Part shown: positions 13,361 to 25,719 of the stretch, in pieces
How positions within the stretch are numbered: the first letter of the stretch is position 1
How the letters are laid out: each line of letters starts with the position of its first letter
NCBI GenBank assembly: GCA_035222895.1
Contig: JAVYIG010000879.1
Span: 248,001 to 312,000 of the forward strand
Source: Strongylocentrotus droebachiensis
Lineage: Eukaryota; Echinodermata; Echinoidea; Camarodonta; Strongylocentrotidae
DNA length: 64,000 bases
Direction of reading: 5' to 3'
Notes under the pieces: generated by a model
What the model saw: only the letters and a program-made list of their open reading frames with translations
Told to the model about the DNA's origin: nothing
Databases searched by the model: none
Made by a program: the position numbers and the translations under genes

Positions 13361-13455
13361 TAAAGGAACATTAATAATTTGTATGTAAATCCAAATACTC
13401 TAAATATTGAAAATATTGGAAAATGTAATTTATTATTTTCAAAAGTGATGAAGCG
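13361..13455. repeat. Direct repeat, copy 1 (partner at 14100)
   Basis: GGAACATTAATAATTT, TCCAAATACTCTAAATATT and GGAAAATGTAATTTATTATT recur in order at 14103-14200. The copies are about 740 bp apart, in the same orientation, and clearly diverged. The family is unknown. Confidence 0.6.
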
Positions 13456-14102
13456 AACCCCAAGGATTATCAGCAATATATCTATAATAATAAAGACAGA
13501 CACGGATTAAAAACGAAGAAAATTCGTTAACTTCTCTTCTAAAACTGAAAATTGCACACATGTTTCTTTCCATCAAATCAACGTGTCACCATCTTTCGAA
13601 CATATGAATTTTAGATGCAGATCGATATCGACAACAGATTAAAGACTCAAGATTCAAGTTTTATTGCTTATTTATATGATAATATACAAAGAAAGAAAAT
13701 AGAAAGGGTAAGAATTGTTATGTACGTTATATAGTCAACCTACCCCTATAATAACTTTTCCACAGTTATTTCAAAATGCAATCACATGACTAGTGCTCAA
13801 TTTCATCTTCAAAGTGACCCCTCATCAGGGCTTAAAAGCAAAATTATTAAAATTATTATTAAAAAGATTAATTAACAAAATTATTCGCTACGCATGGCGT
13901 ATCTTGGTTTTATAACAGCCTTAATATTAAACGTGTTACGTACAGCTCACGAGATCGATATCATGAAGGGTGCATTGTGGGTACAGCCCTTGGCCATGCG
14001 ATGGTATACAAGACGTAAAGAGCTCCAACAACGATCATCAATCAATTTTGTTTACATACATGTACCAAAACACTAAATATTAAATACAGTGAAGAAATAT
14101 TT

Positions 14103-14200
14103 TAGGGAACATTAATCATTTTAGTTTTTTTCCAAATACTCTAAATATTAAATGAAGAAGAAGCTTGGAAAATGTAGTTTAATATTTCAAAGAGAGTGAT
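14103..14200. repeat. Direct repeat, copy 2 (partner at 13361)
   Basis: It shares GGGAACATTAATCATTTTAG, TCCAAATACTCTAAATATTA and GGAAAATGTAGTTTAATATT with the upstream copy, with small insertions between blocks. Confidence 0.6.
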
Positions 14201-14409
14201 GGAACTACACGAACGGTCGGATATAGCATACTGCTTTGATATTGGGAGAACAGCGTAATAGCTCGAACCCTCCGTTGTTACTCGTCGTTGTCATGGCAAT
14301 TTGTTGGTTACACCATATCCTCATCATGACGATTTTTATTATGCTACATTAACGTCCCTTGTATAATCACCGACCCATCCATTATCTGTTACTGACTGTA
14401 TCCAATACA

Positions 14410-14851
14410 TCTCTGTACAATGCCCCCCTCTCTCTCTATCTTTCTCTCTTTTGCTATCCCTCTGTCTCTCCGTCTGTCTGTCTGTCTCTCCCTCACCCTC
14501 TCTTTCTTTCTTTCTTTCTCTTTTTCTCTCTCGCCTCTTCTATCAATGTTTATCTTTCTGTTGACATAATTTTCATCAAAATGATTAAGTTTTTGAGCAA
14601 TGCCCTTACCCCCCCCCCCCCTCTCTCTCCCCCTCTCTCTCTCTTTCTAGTCTCTCCTTTCACTTTTCATCGTGCTGTTGTCAATGACAACATGGATTCC
14701 TAATGTCTCCGTGAAAAAGCCCTACCCCGCCTGTCGCTCTTTCCATGTTCTATCACTTTTTTGTATATATTTGTTGTCATGGTTTTCATCTGTGCAATGA
14801 CTGCTTTCTCCCTTCTCTCTCTCTCTCTCTCCCTCTCTCTCTATCTCTCTC

Positions 14852-14882
<31 letters not shown>

Positions 14883-14940
14883 CACTCCCTCCCTCTCTCT
14901 CTTCCCTCTCTCTCCCCTCTCTCTCTCTCTTATTCTCCCG
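14410..14940. repeat. CT-rich tracts
   Basis: Two CT-rich runs (14425-14540 and 14805-14940), with a partly duplicated intervening segment: TATCAATGTTTATCTTTCTG at 14540 and TATCAATTTTATCTTTCTGT at 14954. Confidence 0.85.
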
Positions 14941-15353
14941 CTACGGTCTCTTGTATCAATTTTATCTTTCTGTTGTCATGGTTGTCATCAACTTATTTGT
15001 TTTGATGCATCCCTTATCTGGTGCTCCATCATTAACAACGCCTCTCTGATACCTTAATTGATGAAAATTATGCATTCTCCGAGCCATCACCTCGGGCTCC
15101 AATAACTCAATGCTCCAATTAAAGGGAGTGTTGTGTAGTGATTACATTAACAAGAAAATGTAATTGTTTGCGAGCGATCCCAGAACAGCGGCTCTTAACT
15201 GGGGAGAGAGGCGTCTGATCTCCGAGGGGACTTTAAAGAATTTTCTTAGGGGGGCAATCACGTGGTAATTAATGAAATAAACCCCATTTGTAGGGCTATA
15301 CTCACATTAATATGCTAACAGCGCTGAAAAAGAATTGTATTTGTGGACGGTCA

Positions 15354-15456
15354 ACCAGGGGCGGATCTAGCTTTTTTCCAAGGGGGGGGGGGGGGGGGGG
15401 GGGGGGTTGACCACCGAAACCCCCCCCCCCCCCCACTAGATCCGCCCCCTGGTCAC
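15354..15456. repeat. Inverted pair of GGGGCGGATCTAG ends around poly-G and poly-C
   Basis: ACCAGGGGCGGATCTAG at the left is mirrored by CTAGATCCGCCCCCTGGT at the right. Between them lie a G run (about 15383-15406) and a C run (about 15421-15434), which could also pair. Similar one-sided pieces occur near 8622 (GGGGCGGACCAGG), 4716 (GGCGTATCCAGGGGG) and 59458 (GTGGCGGATATAAAGG), so this looks like a dispersed short family. Confidence 0.65.
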
Positions 15457-15780
15457 CCATGTAAGAGCATTTGCAATTTCTCCGCCTTCATGGTCTGGTG
15501 TATATAGGCTACTTTTGTTTCAATAGGGGGACACGCAACTTGTTGACACCTCTGGGTGTTGATATTGCACTATAATTTTCTTTAATTAATTTCAGGGTTC
15601 AAAATTCAAAATATATTAAATAAATTTTCTTTTCCTTTTTTCCTACCTTATAAATATTTAAGTATCTATTTTGAACAAACCTTGCTTAAAAAAGTAATTC
15701 AATGAAGAAGAAGAAATAAGAGCAATAATAATCATGATAATAAGAAATACAAAATAATAATGATGATTATTTCATTTCAA

Positions 15781-15850
15781 GTCCCTCGTGAGCGCACAAA
15801 GATTTTTATCGTAAAGTGATATGCGCTAGAATGAAAAACTATCGTTATTA
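15781..15850 (+). repeat. Possible SINE 3'-tail fragment
   Basis: GTCCCTCGTGAGCGCACAAA followed by GTAAAGTGATATGCGCTAGA resembles the GCGC...GCGCTATATAA end of SINEs, but the copy is decayed and has no clear promoter part. Confidence 0.35.
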
Positions 15851-17118
15851 TGTTAATCACTATATATATAAGCTCCCCCGAAGCTTTGATGTTTTTGCCA
15901 GCCCACCCCCCCCCCCGAAAAAGACTGGATACGCCAACGATGAATTACAAAAATATATATTTTAAATTTATACACACAAACACTGACATAACATTAAGCT
16001 TCATATAACAACACGAATGACATTTCATGGAGTCAAATATTTGCCGAGCAGACATGATCAAGTTAACCCGACGGAATTTCAAACGCCTTAGAATACATTG
16101 ATTTTTCTTCCTCGCTCGTATGGAAACACTTTGTACCAGCCATCTTTATGATGAGTACCAATGTCATGCGTTACATCGTAGTTTCCTGCCACAAATTATT
16201 ATTGATTTGACATCTTTTACGAGGTCAAGCAAGCTCGCGTGGAATCGAACAAATGTCATGCAAAGAAAATTGCGAGGGAAGGGCGTACGCTGAATTTTGA
16301 ATTGCTGTGATTTAAAGAAGAACAAAGAAAATAACTGTCAATAAGATCTGAAGCGGTTATGGTTATCAGGGATGACTGTCATAACCCTAGTACACATAAT
16401 CACGTTTAACAAAGGAAAACTGAGACCCTTCAACTGACCCCCCCCCCTGTTTAACCCAATTTCAAACAATGTGTCGTGTTAGTAGCATACATGACAATAA
16501 CATAGCCCTTCTTTCTTCCCATAATTCCCAATATGCAGTATTTAAGTGTTTTATTTCATTTCAGCACTGATGCATAAAGCATAAAATCAATATTTAAAAA
16601 ATCCAGGGTATTAAGGTGTCATTAGTAATCACGGATTATCTCACATTTTCTTGATGCATTTTACCACCATTCTTTTCTCAAACTTGTTTAGGACTTTTAA
16701 GAATATGTAATAACATTCGTCCACTTTCAAATGTTAATTACTCTTCGCTGAAAGCAGTTTGGCTTGACACTTTTATCACTTGCAATTTGTCATCCTGTCT
16801 TCCCTAAATACGACTGGTGAAGGAGAAAGCATGCATCTTGCTGATTTTTGAAAAAGGACGGATGTATAAGTTTAAAGAAAGGGCTTAAGATCGTTTCAAA
16901 CAATTTGTCATTCATTATGATAAGGAACTGGTTATCATAGATCTTTTTAAATAACGAAATAATAAACAAACATGTAAAGAATAAAGGAACTGAGATGTCT
17001 AAAATCAAAGGCCATTATTTAGTTCTATGGATTTATTGTAGTTTTTCGGGACAAAGTTTCTCTAAGGATCATCTTTCTTGTCAAAGATTTTGTCGGTCGT
17101 GAATAAGATATTGCATTT

Positions 17119-17323
17119 AGGGGCATTGTGGTATAGTAGTTCTTTCCTTTGCCTCTTTATGAAGAGGTTGAAGGTTCGAATCTCTGCCTTGGGCGCATGG
17201 CATCAAGATATTTCATCTACAGCTCTCTGTCCCCACCCAGGTGTTGAATGGGAACCTAGCAGGACTGGGGTAATACTATCGACACCCTTGGGATCTAAAA
17301 ATAGATTTGAAGAAAAAAAAAAG
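17119..17323 (+). mobile_element. tRNA-derived SINE
   Basis: It has a Pol III box A-like TGGTATAGTAG (17129-17139) and box B GGTTCGAATCT (17173-17183) at tRNA spacing. A non-tRNA body contains CCCACCCAGGTGTTGAATGG and it ends in an A-rich tail (17311-17323). That body block is, from memory, typical of echinoderm SINEs. It overlaps an 89-residue open frame that should not be taken as a gene. Confidence 0.8.
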
Positions 17324-18224
17324 TTATCTAGCACGCTCATGGACTAATACATAGTGGAAAAGTATATCCTTCATAGGAGATGTTTCGTACATAAACTTGT
17401 CAAGAGCACTTCGCGTGATCTGATATTTTCTACGAGAAGAGCTGATGTAATCTCTTATTATGTTCTATACCTATGACATTAGAGTATCAGATAATGTATA
17501 TATATATACATATCTTTTTACATTTCCATGTATGCTACAAGATGTTTTTGATGCGACCTGCCTATGGATTAGCTGTATCTGTTAATCATAATTGATACCT
17601 TTCAAAATCTATTAATAGCTAGAGAACGCGTGAACAAGCAATGTTTTGTCTGTCTGTCTGCCCCCCCCCCCCTCCAAAAAAAAAAGGGGGTGACATTTAA
17701 TTTCTCCGACGATCTTCTTTTATATTTCAATTCAGAGTTCCTCGCTGTTTGCAAATAATGCAACAAGTGTAAGAAAAACTGCATTGAAAAGTATACGTGA
17801 TCAAGCACACTAAATTTCGGCAGGAGAAAAAGGAATGAGCAAAATAGTACATCATGTCACATGATTCCAGAATTACACTGCTTCCAAGTACAGTTAAAAT
17901 TATTTGATTAACGAAAATGAAGCCTAAGTAATGTATAGGTAATCAAGCTAATGCCAGAAGGAATCGTGTTGTATCTCAACCGTGATTGAAATTTAACAAA
18001 ATAATAAGAAAAATCGTAAAAGCATGTCACAGAAAATAATGTAAGCTACATGTAAAAGGGTTTTTCTTATGCCTTTGTTTATCTTCTCACGCTGTGTCTT
18101 CCAATTTTATGATGGTTTCTTTCATTATACAAAAACGAGGCTCCATTGCGTTTTACGCATTCATTGCCATGGCAACGAAACTGTCTATATCATTCTCGTT
18201 CCGTCTACACGAAACACACTTTCA

Positions 18225-18726
18225 TGTCCGTCTCTCTCTCTCTCTTTCTCCCTCTCTTTCTCACTCACCCACTCAATCTCATACTCTCTGTCTCTGTTTG
18301 TTTGTCTATCACTTTATCTCTCTTGTGTCTCCATCTACTTCAGCCTTCCGGTCCCTCTACCCATCTCTCTCTCTCTCTCTCTCTCTCTCAATTATTATAC
18401 ATACATCAATTTCCTCCCGATTTCTTTTTCTCCTTCTTTTCTCTCAGTTTCTTTGTCTATCTTTCTCATACCCACACTTTCATTTATTTCCTCCTCCTTT
18501 CTCTCCCCTTCTCCCCGTCCTCCCCTCTCGCTCTCTCTCTCTCTATCTCTCTCACGCTCTCTCTCTCTCATACACATACATGCATCAATTACCTCCATAT
18601 TTCTCTTTCTCCTTCCTTTCTCCCAGTCTCCCTGTCTATCTCTATCGATTTTCCTCACACCCACACTTTCATTTAGTTCCTCCTCCTTTCTCTCCCCTTC
18701 CCTCCTCCCCCTCTCTCTCTTGCTCT

Positions 18727-18763
<37 letters not shown>

Positions 18764-18995
18764 TATATACTCTCCCTCTCACACACATACACTCTCTCGA
18801 TCTCTTTGCTCCCTCTCTCTCCCTCTCTCTCGATCTCGATCTCTTTGCTCTCACTCTATCTGTCACACACACACACGCGCACACCCCACATACCAATTTC
18901 CTCCCCGCCTTTCTGTCTCTCTCTCTGCCTCTGTCTCTCTCTGTGTGTCTCTCACTCTCTGTCTCTTTCTATCTCTCTCTTCCCCTCACATCTCC
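18225..18995. repeat. Long CT-rich low-complexity tract
   Basis: Nearly 800 bp of CTCT with internal duplicated patches (CACACCCACACTTTCATTTA twice near 18470 and 18657, TCAATTTCCTCC / TCAATTACCTCC). All three forward frames stay open for over 170 codons as Ser/Leu/Pro-rich text. This follows from composition and is not coding evidence. Confidence 0.9.
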
Positions 18996-20119
18996 TTCTT
19001 TGTGCGGTGATCATGATGGGTGTATCTCCCCTCTCATTATCTCCTCTACCATTCATCTTCCATGTATTCTTCATCCTTTCTCTCTCTTTCCTCCGAGAAA
19101 ACATTAGTGTCAATTTTAATACTGCTCCTGTCGAAACACCTCCACTTCAAATTATAACATTACACCATTCGAGCGAACTCGCCCAAAACGAGCAATGTAC
19201 GCACTGGGTAACAGTTGAAAGTTGAAACGATTCAAAAAGGGGATCCGCGCCAGCATTTTGTCTCAATTTTGGAAAAGAGGCTCTACATATCAACCCGATA
19301 ACCTATCCATATGTTATATGGAAGATGAAATGAGTCAATTATAAAAGGATTAAAATTACTATCATGATATGCGATTATACAGAATTGTTAGCTTCTCGGC
19401 TTTTAAAATTTCTTTCTTTCCCCTTTTTCCACCTTTCTGTTTCCAGCAGAGTAAATTACAATGAAGTGACATTTTGAGTGAATTATTATAACCATGAATA
19501 CATGTATCATGAATTTTACCTCCTCTTTCATAATACCATGAGTTTCGTGATACAGAGCTAGTATTGTATTGTAATGCATTTGCTCAGACAAGCAAAAGCA
19601 ATAAAACATGTCAGGGGATGCAGAAAACGGTTTGAAAATTCAGTAAAGGTCTGTTTTCCTATGAAAATGCTGACAAAATATACAATAATGACAAAATACA
19701 TAATCATAGAAGCAAGTCTGATTGAACAAAATTGAGATAAGGATATATAAAAAAGCAGATAAATGTCAAATTAGTGAAACGGGATTATTAAGATTTAAAA
19801 AATTGGATATTGCACGAAAAAGAAGAAAAGTTTGTTGGAGTACATTCGGTATAGGCCTATCATAGTTTTACATTGTAGATTATCTATTGCTTCGATTTGT
19901 ATGGCATAACCTTTTTATTTCAGCATTTGGATTATGTTAGCAATCTTCTCACTCCAACACTCTTTTTACATGTTATCTCTACCAACGTCGATTTATTTTT
20001 TGTGTGTGTGTGGAAAATCTTTTCATATTATCATTTCTTAACAGTCCCCCTACATTTTAATATGTCTTTATCGTTCCCTGCATGGCTTTAACTAGTTAGT
20101 TTTACTCCTTGTTTTCAAG

Positions 20120-20220
<101 letters not shown>

Positions 20221-21234
20221 ATATAATGATGAAGACGATGATTAAAGCAAAGGTTGGTATAATGCATATTGCCGTATTAAAGTAGTATACAAAAATGGCT
20301 GTCATGATCTGTTGTGAACAAAATAATTACATGTACATTTCTGACATTACACTAAACTGCATTAGGAATTGTCAAATAATTTGTTGGACTGCATGCAAAC
20401 CTTTTCTAGACATCCTCTCCCGTCATGAAAGTGCCTACAAACCGATAATAATTGCATTTTTAAATAATCAGGGCTTTCCAATTTCCGGAGAAATGAGAAC
20501 AATGATAATCTTCAAACACATGATTTGGATCATGTAACAGTTTTTCAATATACGACCTTAACCAGTAGCCAATCGAGGGCGCTTACCCCCCCTCCAAATC
20601 CACTGCGTTAACTAAACATCTTACACATCGAAAATAACATTTAAAACAAAGCAAGATTGCTCCCATTTAAGACCCCTGTTGATAATTCAGACGCCACGAG
20701 TGACCCTAAAATAAGATGCCTTTTCTTTCTTTTTCTTATTTTTATTGTTATTGTCAATATTATCATCATTCTGTTTTATTTTATTTTTGTTTTTGGAAAA
20801 AAGGCATCCAGAAATCTGACGACATCTTTTTCCTCTTCGCTTGTCAAGGATTGTTCAGGCTTGTGCTATACACGCCCCTGTCAGAGCAACCACCACTGAA
20901 TATCAATCGTGACGACATCGTGACGAGAGAGAGAAAATGTCGCATATCTCAGAAGCAGAGTACCTGTAAGGTATAATCCTTTTGAAGGTTATTGTAGCTC
21001 TGCTTCTGGCGATGATATTTTTGGTTGTTTTCCGTTTCCATTTCTCCCCAAGCAATTCTTTCTAACACTGATTGAGTGTATTACGTATTAGAGTACCATC
21101 TAATAAATCTACAATGTGTATTGAAAGTGAAAAGCGGCAAAAAAAGCTGCCTTTCTTGTTTTGCAATTGCTCAATGTGAAATACATGTAGAACTACCGTT
21201 TCTTCAGTTTCTATATACAAAAGACAAAGGGAAA

Positions 21235-21393
21235 GATAAAGAGTGGGGAAGGGAGGGAGGGAGGGAGAGAGAGAACGAGAGAGAGAAAGAGATAGAGAGG
21301 GGGACAGCCAGACAGAGAAACAGAGAGAAAGAGAGTGAGTGAGAGAGAGAGAGAGAGAGAGAGGGGGAGAAAGGGAAAGAGAAAGAGAGGGAG

Positions 21394-21435
<42 letters not shown>

Positions 21436-21437
21436 GG

Positions 21438-21468
<31 letters not shown>

Positions 21469-21470
21469 CA
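21235..21470. repeat. GA-rich microsatellite ending in poly-G
   Basis: GAGA/GGGA repeats for about 230 bp, ending in a G run near 21458-21468. Confidence 0.9.
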
Positions 21471-21570
21471 CGTTTGGTTGGTGGAATAAATGGACGCCAA
21501 TATCGAAAATTGAAGGGGGTCGATTTTAAACAAAGAACAATCCCAACGGGAGTACATTTTAGATATCAAT

Positions 21571-21682
21571 GTTAACAAATATTTGTCTAATACGAAGTAC
21601 ACTTTTGAACTGTACTACGTTAACAAAATATTTGTCTAATACGAAGTACACTTTTGAACTGTCCTACGTTAACAAAATATTT
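21571..21682. repeat. 49-bp tandem duplication
   Basis: TTTGTCTAATACGAAGTACA and CTTTTGAACTGTACTACGTT occur twice at a 49-bp offset with two small differences; a third unit starts (AACAAAATATTTGG) and stops. Confidence 0.9.
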
Positions 21683-21999
21683 GGATGTGATTTTTGTAGG
21701 TCGATTTATAGTTTGACAAATGTCAAGGTAAATAAATGAATTAATAATTTAATACGTAAGCCACTACAAGTTTGTTTGCTTGTAATTATTTTTTTGTAAT
21801 CGATCGAGAAAAAAAATACTCCTCGCTTTATGACACATTCAGCACTGAATATCTCTTTTATGTTTAGCACTGAACGAATTCCCCGTGGTGGAGGAGACTG
21901 AAAACAAGTCGGGATGAAGAATATTTTTGTTTTTTTCGAAATATATAACAAATACCTGTGTTGTACAGTAAATACCTCTCAACCAGCTTTAATGTATAC

Positions 22000-24900
22000 C
22001 AAGTTGACTTGATGGCAAGTTGCTCTATGCAAAAGCAGAATTTGAAGAAAAAAACACCAGATTTGAGAAAGCATGAAGGTTATCTGAATCTCTATTTTAT
22101 AAAACTTGATGATCCGTAATACCACACAGGAAATTAAAGGCCGACTGTACTAGTTCAGCCACAAGGGTTTAGACCACACTGCTAGCCAACGAGGTCACTG
22201 TGACAGGTGGCTATCTCATTAACTCAGCTCTCAATTAACATAAGAATAAGAGGATCATGGGGGACCAACAGGCACCGATTGGGGAAGTTTTCTATATAGA
22301 GGGATCAAGTAGCTACAAGTAGGACAGTGTGGCTTTAAGATTGAAAAATTGGTAACGCAAATTAAGCGTATTGTACTTATTCGTACACATTATTATTAAG
22401 TAAAAGTGTTCAATAATTGTTATCTTTTGTTTTGCTGGACTTGTTGTAGGGAACGACGGCAACACGTTGTCCATAGAACCCTGTGGGAATATAAGCCTGG
22501 GAAGGAAATGTAGAAAGTTATACTGTTTAAGTGAAAAGGTTGTTCCTGATTTCACACCGTAAAATATCACATTCACCCATTTGAAATTAACATCAATTTA
22601 ATCATAATTATCAGCTGTCAAACCTTCATAACTCTCTCGTTATTTGTCCTATTTCTTTCAAACTTTCACCAACGCGTTTCTCTCTTTTTCCCCTATACTC
22701 TATCCCAATTCGAAATGTTCTAAAGCAACGTCATCCTTTAAGTGACAAACATTCTCATCCTTTTTCTGCGAAGCACCATCTCCTCAGCTTGTTCAAATTT
22801 GTATAAAGAAGAAAGACTGCCTCTATAATAGTTCCGAGTGCTATCACCATGGAAATGGCGCCTCCCGTATAGGTTAATTAGTCTTGCAGATCAGACCTTA
22901 TGTATGTCATAAATCTTGGATTCTGGTATTAAAACTGCTTTAACATAGTTCTGGTCTTCTAAAGCCCATCCCGCGCTTTGCTTGTTTGTTTGCTCGTTTT
23001 TTTTCTTTCTTTGCTGAATTTTTAAAAGCAGTAAATGGATTTTCAAGATGATTAGTAAAAAGTGAAAAAAATTACAGAACCAAAATGTTGCTGAAATCTA
23101 AAACACAGATACAGACATGCTAAACTATACGTGCCTATTGAGTTGACCATATCAAATTAATTTCATAATCGTTATTCGTTTATCACTTGTTTAATATTAA
23201 AAAAATTATCACAGTAGTTTGACAATTGTTTATTTATATTTCTTTTGATGTTCACTGTGTTTAATATTTTGATACAGATCGGATGAAATGAAGTCACAAA
23301 ACCAGGTATATCTTACACTTACTTTCCCTCTTTTACAGTATTCAATAAAAAGTCAATACGATATGTGGATCATTATATGCTGTTCCGGAACATAGAAAGA
23401 AAAGCCTATGAACTAACAAACTACGAGGTAATTCTTCCATAATATATCAAGAATGGCTTCCGTCATGCTATTAAATGAAGAAAAGCACACACCCCTAGAT
23501 ACGCACACTTCTAAACAAAATGAATCCACTCCTTTCACCGACAAAAACATTATGATAATTTATACTAATTTAATGAATTATCGAGTACCTAAGTACTTGC
23601 TATGGAGACTCTATTTGGCATGAGCAACACAATGACATTGCAATAAAATGCGGCTTGACGGACGTGAGTTTCTTTCGTCTGACTAATTTCTCCCCATTTT
23701 CTTTTATAGCAAGATACACATAATTTGATTGCTCCTTTCAATCAGAAAACAATTTGCGTCACACAATCAGAGGGAGAAACGCCCTACCTCCGTATCTACT
23801 CTGTATGGACAGAACAAGGATATTGCAACAGCATGATGTGGTCCTCAAATGTTTGTGTCACTTTTTTCAAAGTTTGACAATCATAAAACTATTATTTCTA
23901 TTCATAGGGAGACTGTGTCTCCTATGAGTTTCCTTGAAAGTAAATTTATCCATTGCCTCGAAAGAGTGATGTCAGGAATTAGGATTCCGATATGATTAAT
24001 AATTACAGCGTTAACATTTTAAGTGTGGTGAGGGTGTGTGTGCGTGAGTGTGTATGTATGCGTTTGTGTGACTTTATTTTGCGGCCTGGATAACTTACTT
24101 ATTTAGTATATTTTTCTTGAGTTGAGAATGTTAGCAGACATCCACTGAGTGAGTAGTGTGTGTGTATGTTGGGGGGGGGGGGGGGGGTGGGTGGGTGGGG
24201 TGTTTGTGTGAGGGAGGGGGCACGGGGCCCTATTTATTTTTATTTTTAAATTATGAAAGAAAAGACCAGTTTTCAAAAACCATCTGAACATACAAAGTAA
24301 ACAAATATATATATGTTCAAGATTTATTGAAAAATTAATTTGGAAAAAAAAAATCATTCCCTAGTCACGTAATTAAAAACATTACGTAAGAATCTGTTCC
24401 AACGCTTTTAATTGTATAAGAAAATAAATATATTTAGCCAAATGCATAAAAAAGATACCACTGTTTGGAAAAGTTATGCCAGCTGTTCAAACTTATTATA
24501 TGGAAATATATATAGCAAAAACAATTTTGAAAGAAGATAATTTTTTGAACAAATTGTTATATGTGACCAAATTTTTCTGAGTGTCTTTGTTCAGTTTGCT
24601 TGCTTGTTTTCTATCTTATAGAATTGGTGTACAAATTATATTTTGTCAAGTTTAATATATTATATGTCGCTATGCGGCCGAGGTTATTTTGTAATATTTT
24701 ATTGCTTGAATATGTATATGACAAGTCATGGAATAGTGCATTTATCGATCTGTTGTGAAAATTATAATAGGCCTATTGATAATTGGTAAAGAAACCCTGT
24801 GGAAGGGTTCATAGAAAGAAAAAATTATGTTCCATCTGTAATTTTAATCACGAAAAACCACATTCCGTAGATGTTGTACATGGTTTAGTTGATATCCATC

Positions 24901-25480
24901 GCAGTGATAATAAAAATGACCTTCCTTTTATTAGCAATACGTTAAGACTTACTTTTGTACCCGCTTTTTGCTTCATTACAATAATTATAAGCTTTTCTCA
25001 AGGATATTGAGTCTTTCACGAGTGCCCTTGAATGTAAGTGTACGCATTGCTTTAATGGAGTATTGTCAGATTTTAGAAATCCCCTGTGATCAATTAGAGA
25101 AGCATTAATACTTAAGTTGTATCTGGGTGTGTGTGTGTTTGTGCGCGTGTGTGTGCGTGCGTATGTGTGTGACCGTGGTCAAGGTATTAAAACCCTTTTC
25201 CTGTTCTTCATTCATTGCAATTACTTTCAAAGGTAGAATATATCACACGACCACAAATATTTATAATAAACAAGAGACTCTCAAAAGGTGAATTATGGAA
25301 TTTTAGCCTGGGGCAAATGTGTAAGCCCGTCATTGGACAGAATCTATCTTCTTGAGAAAAATAGCCATACGTATCTTATGTCATTCAGGCTTTCGATAAC
25401 ATGCAGATACACTCTTTTACTCTAATTTTGTTGTTATAGATTCGTGATCTGTTTTCTTATTATATGGAGATTTTTAATGT
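22000..25480. other. No supported gene
   Basis: AT-rich DNA with a G run (about 24171-24187) and short GT runs (24030-24070, 25125-25172). No protein domain, RNA gene or clear repeat family recognised. Confidence 0.55.
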
Positions 25481-25484
25481 TTTC

Positions 25485-25710
25485 GCCCAGTATGAATGAG
25501 TTACCAGAAGTTCTTTATGACAATATCGAGTTACACAGCTACCCAACAAGGCTTAACGGGCTCCTATCACCTTCTAAACCCAAAACCTATTTGCTAATAA
25601 AATGTTAACCGTTACAGAACCCAAACTTTTGAATTCCCTTTCCAAAGATTTGAAAAAAAAGAGATCCACTTTATGTGGTTGCAGGAAAGCGGTAAAAATA
25701 AAAGACCCCC
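25485..25710 (+). mobile_element. CR1/L2-like LINE fragment (RT C-terminus)
   Basis: Broken frames read MNELPEVLYDNIELHSYPTR, then LNGLLSPSKPKTYL, and after a frame change TEPKLLNSLSKDLKKK. This is the same C-terminal block (NELP..YPTR..WNSL) seen at 10.4 and 28.1 kb. A poly-C run (about 25706-25721) follows, with no obvious tail. Confidence 0.6.
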
Positions 25711-25719
25711 CCCCCCCCC

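Noticed and set aside
14745..15057. Hydrophobic-looking frames resembling membrane proteins
   Set aside because: They are (CT)n read as Leu/Ser repeats, flanked by unrelated sequence with no splice sites.
17119..17190. tRNA gene on the plus strand
   Set aside because: Pol III boxes are present, but a long SINE body and an A-rich tail follow, and cloverleaf pairing is not convincing.
18069..19225. Overlapping open frames of 121-337 codons rich in Ser, Leu and Pro
   Set aside because: They are translations of a CT-rich tract. All frames and both strands stay open because CT/GA repeats contain no stop codons; no domain, codon bias or splice structure supports a protein.
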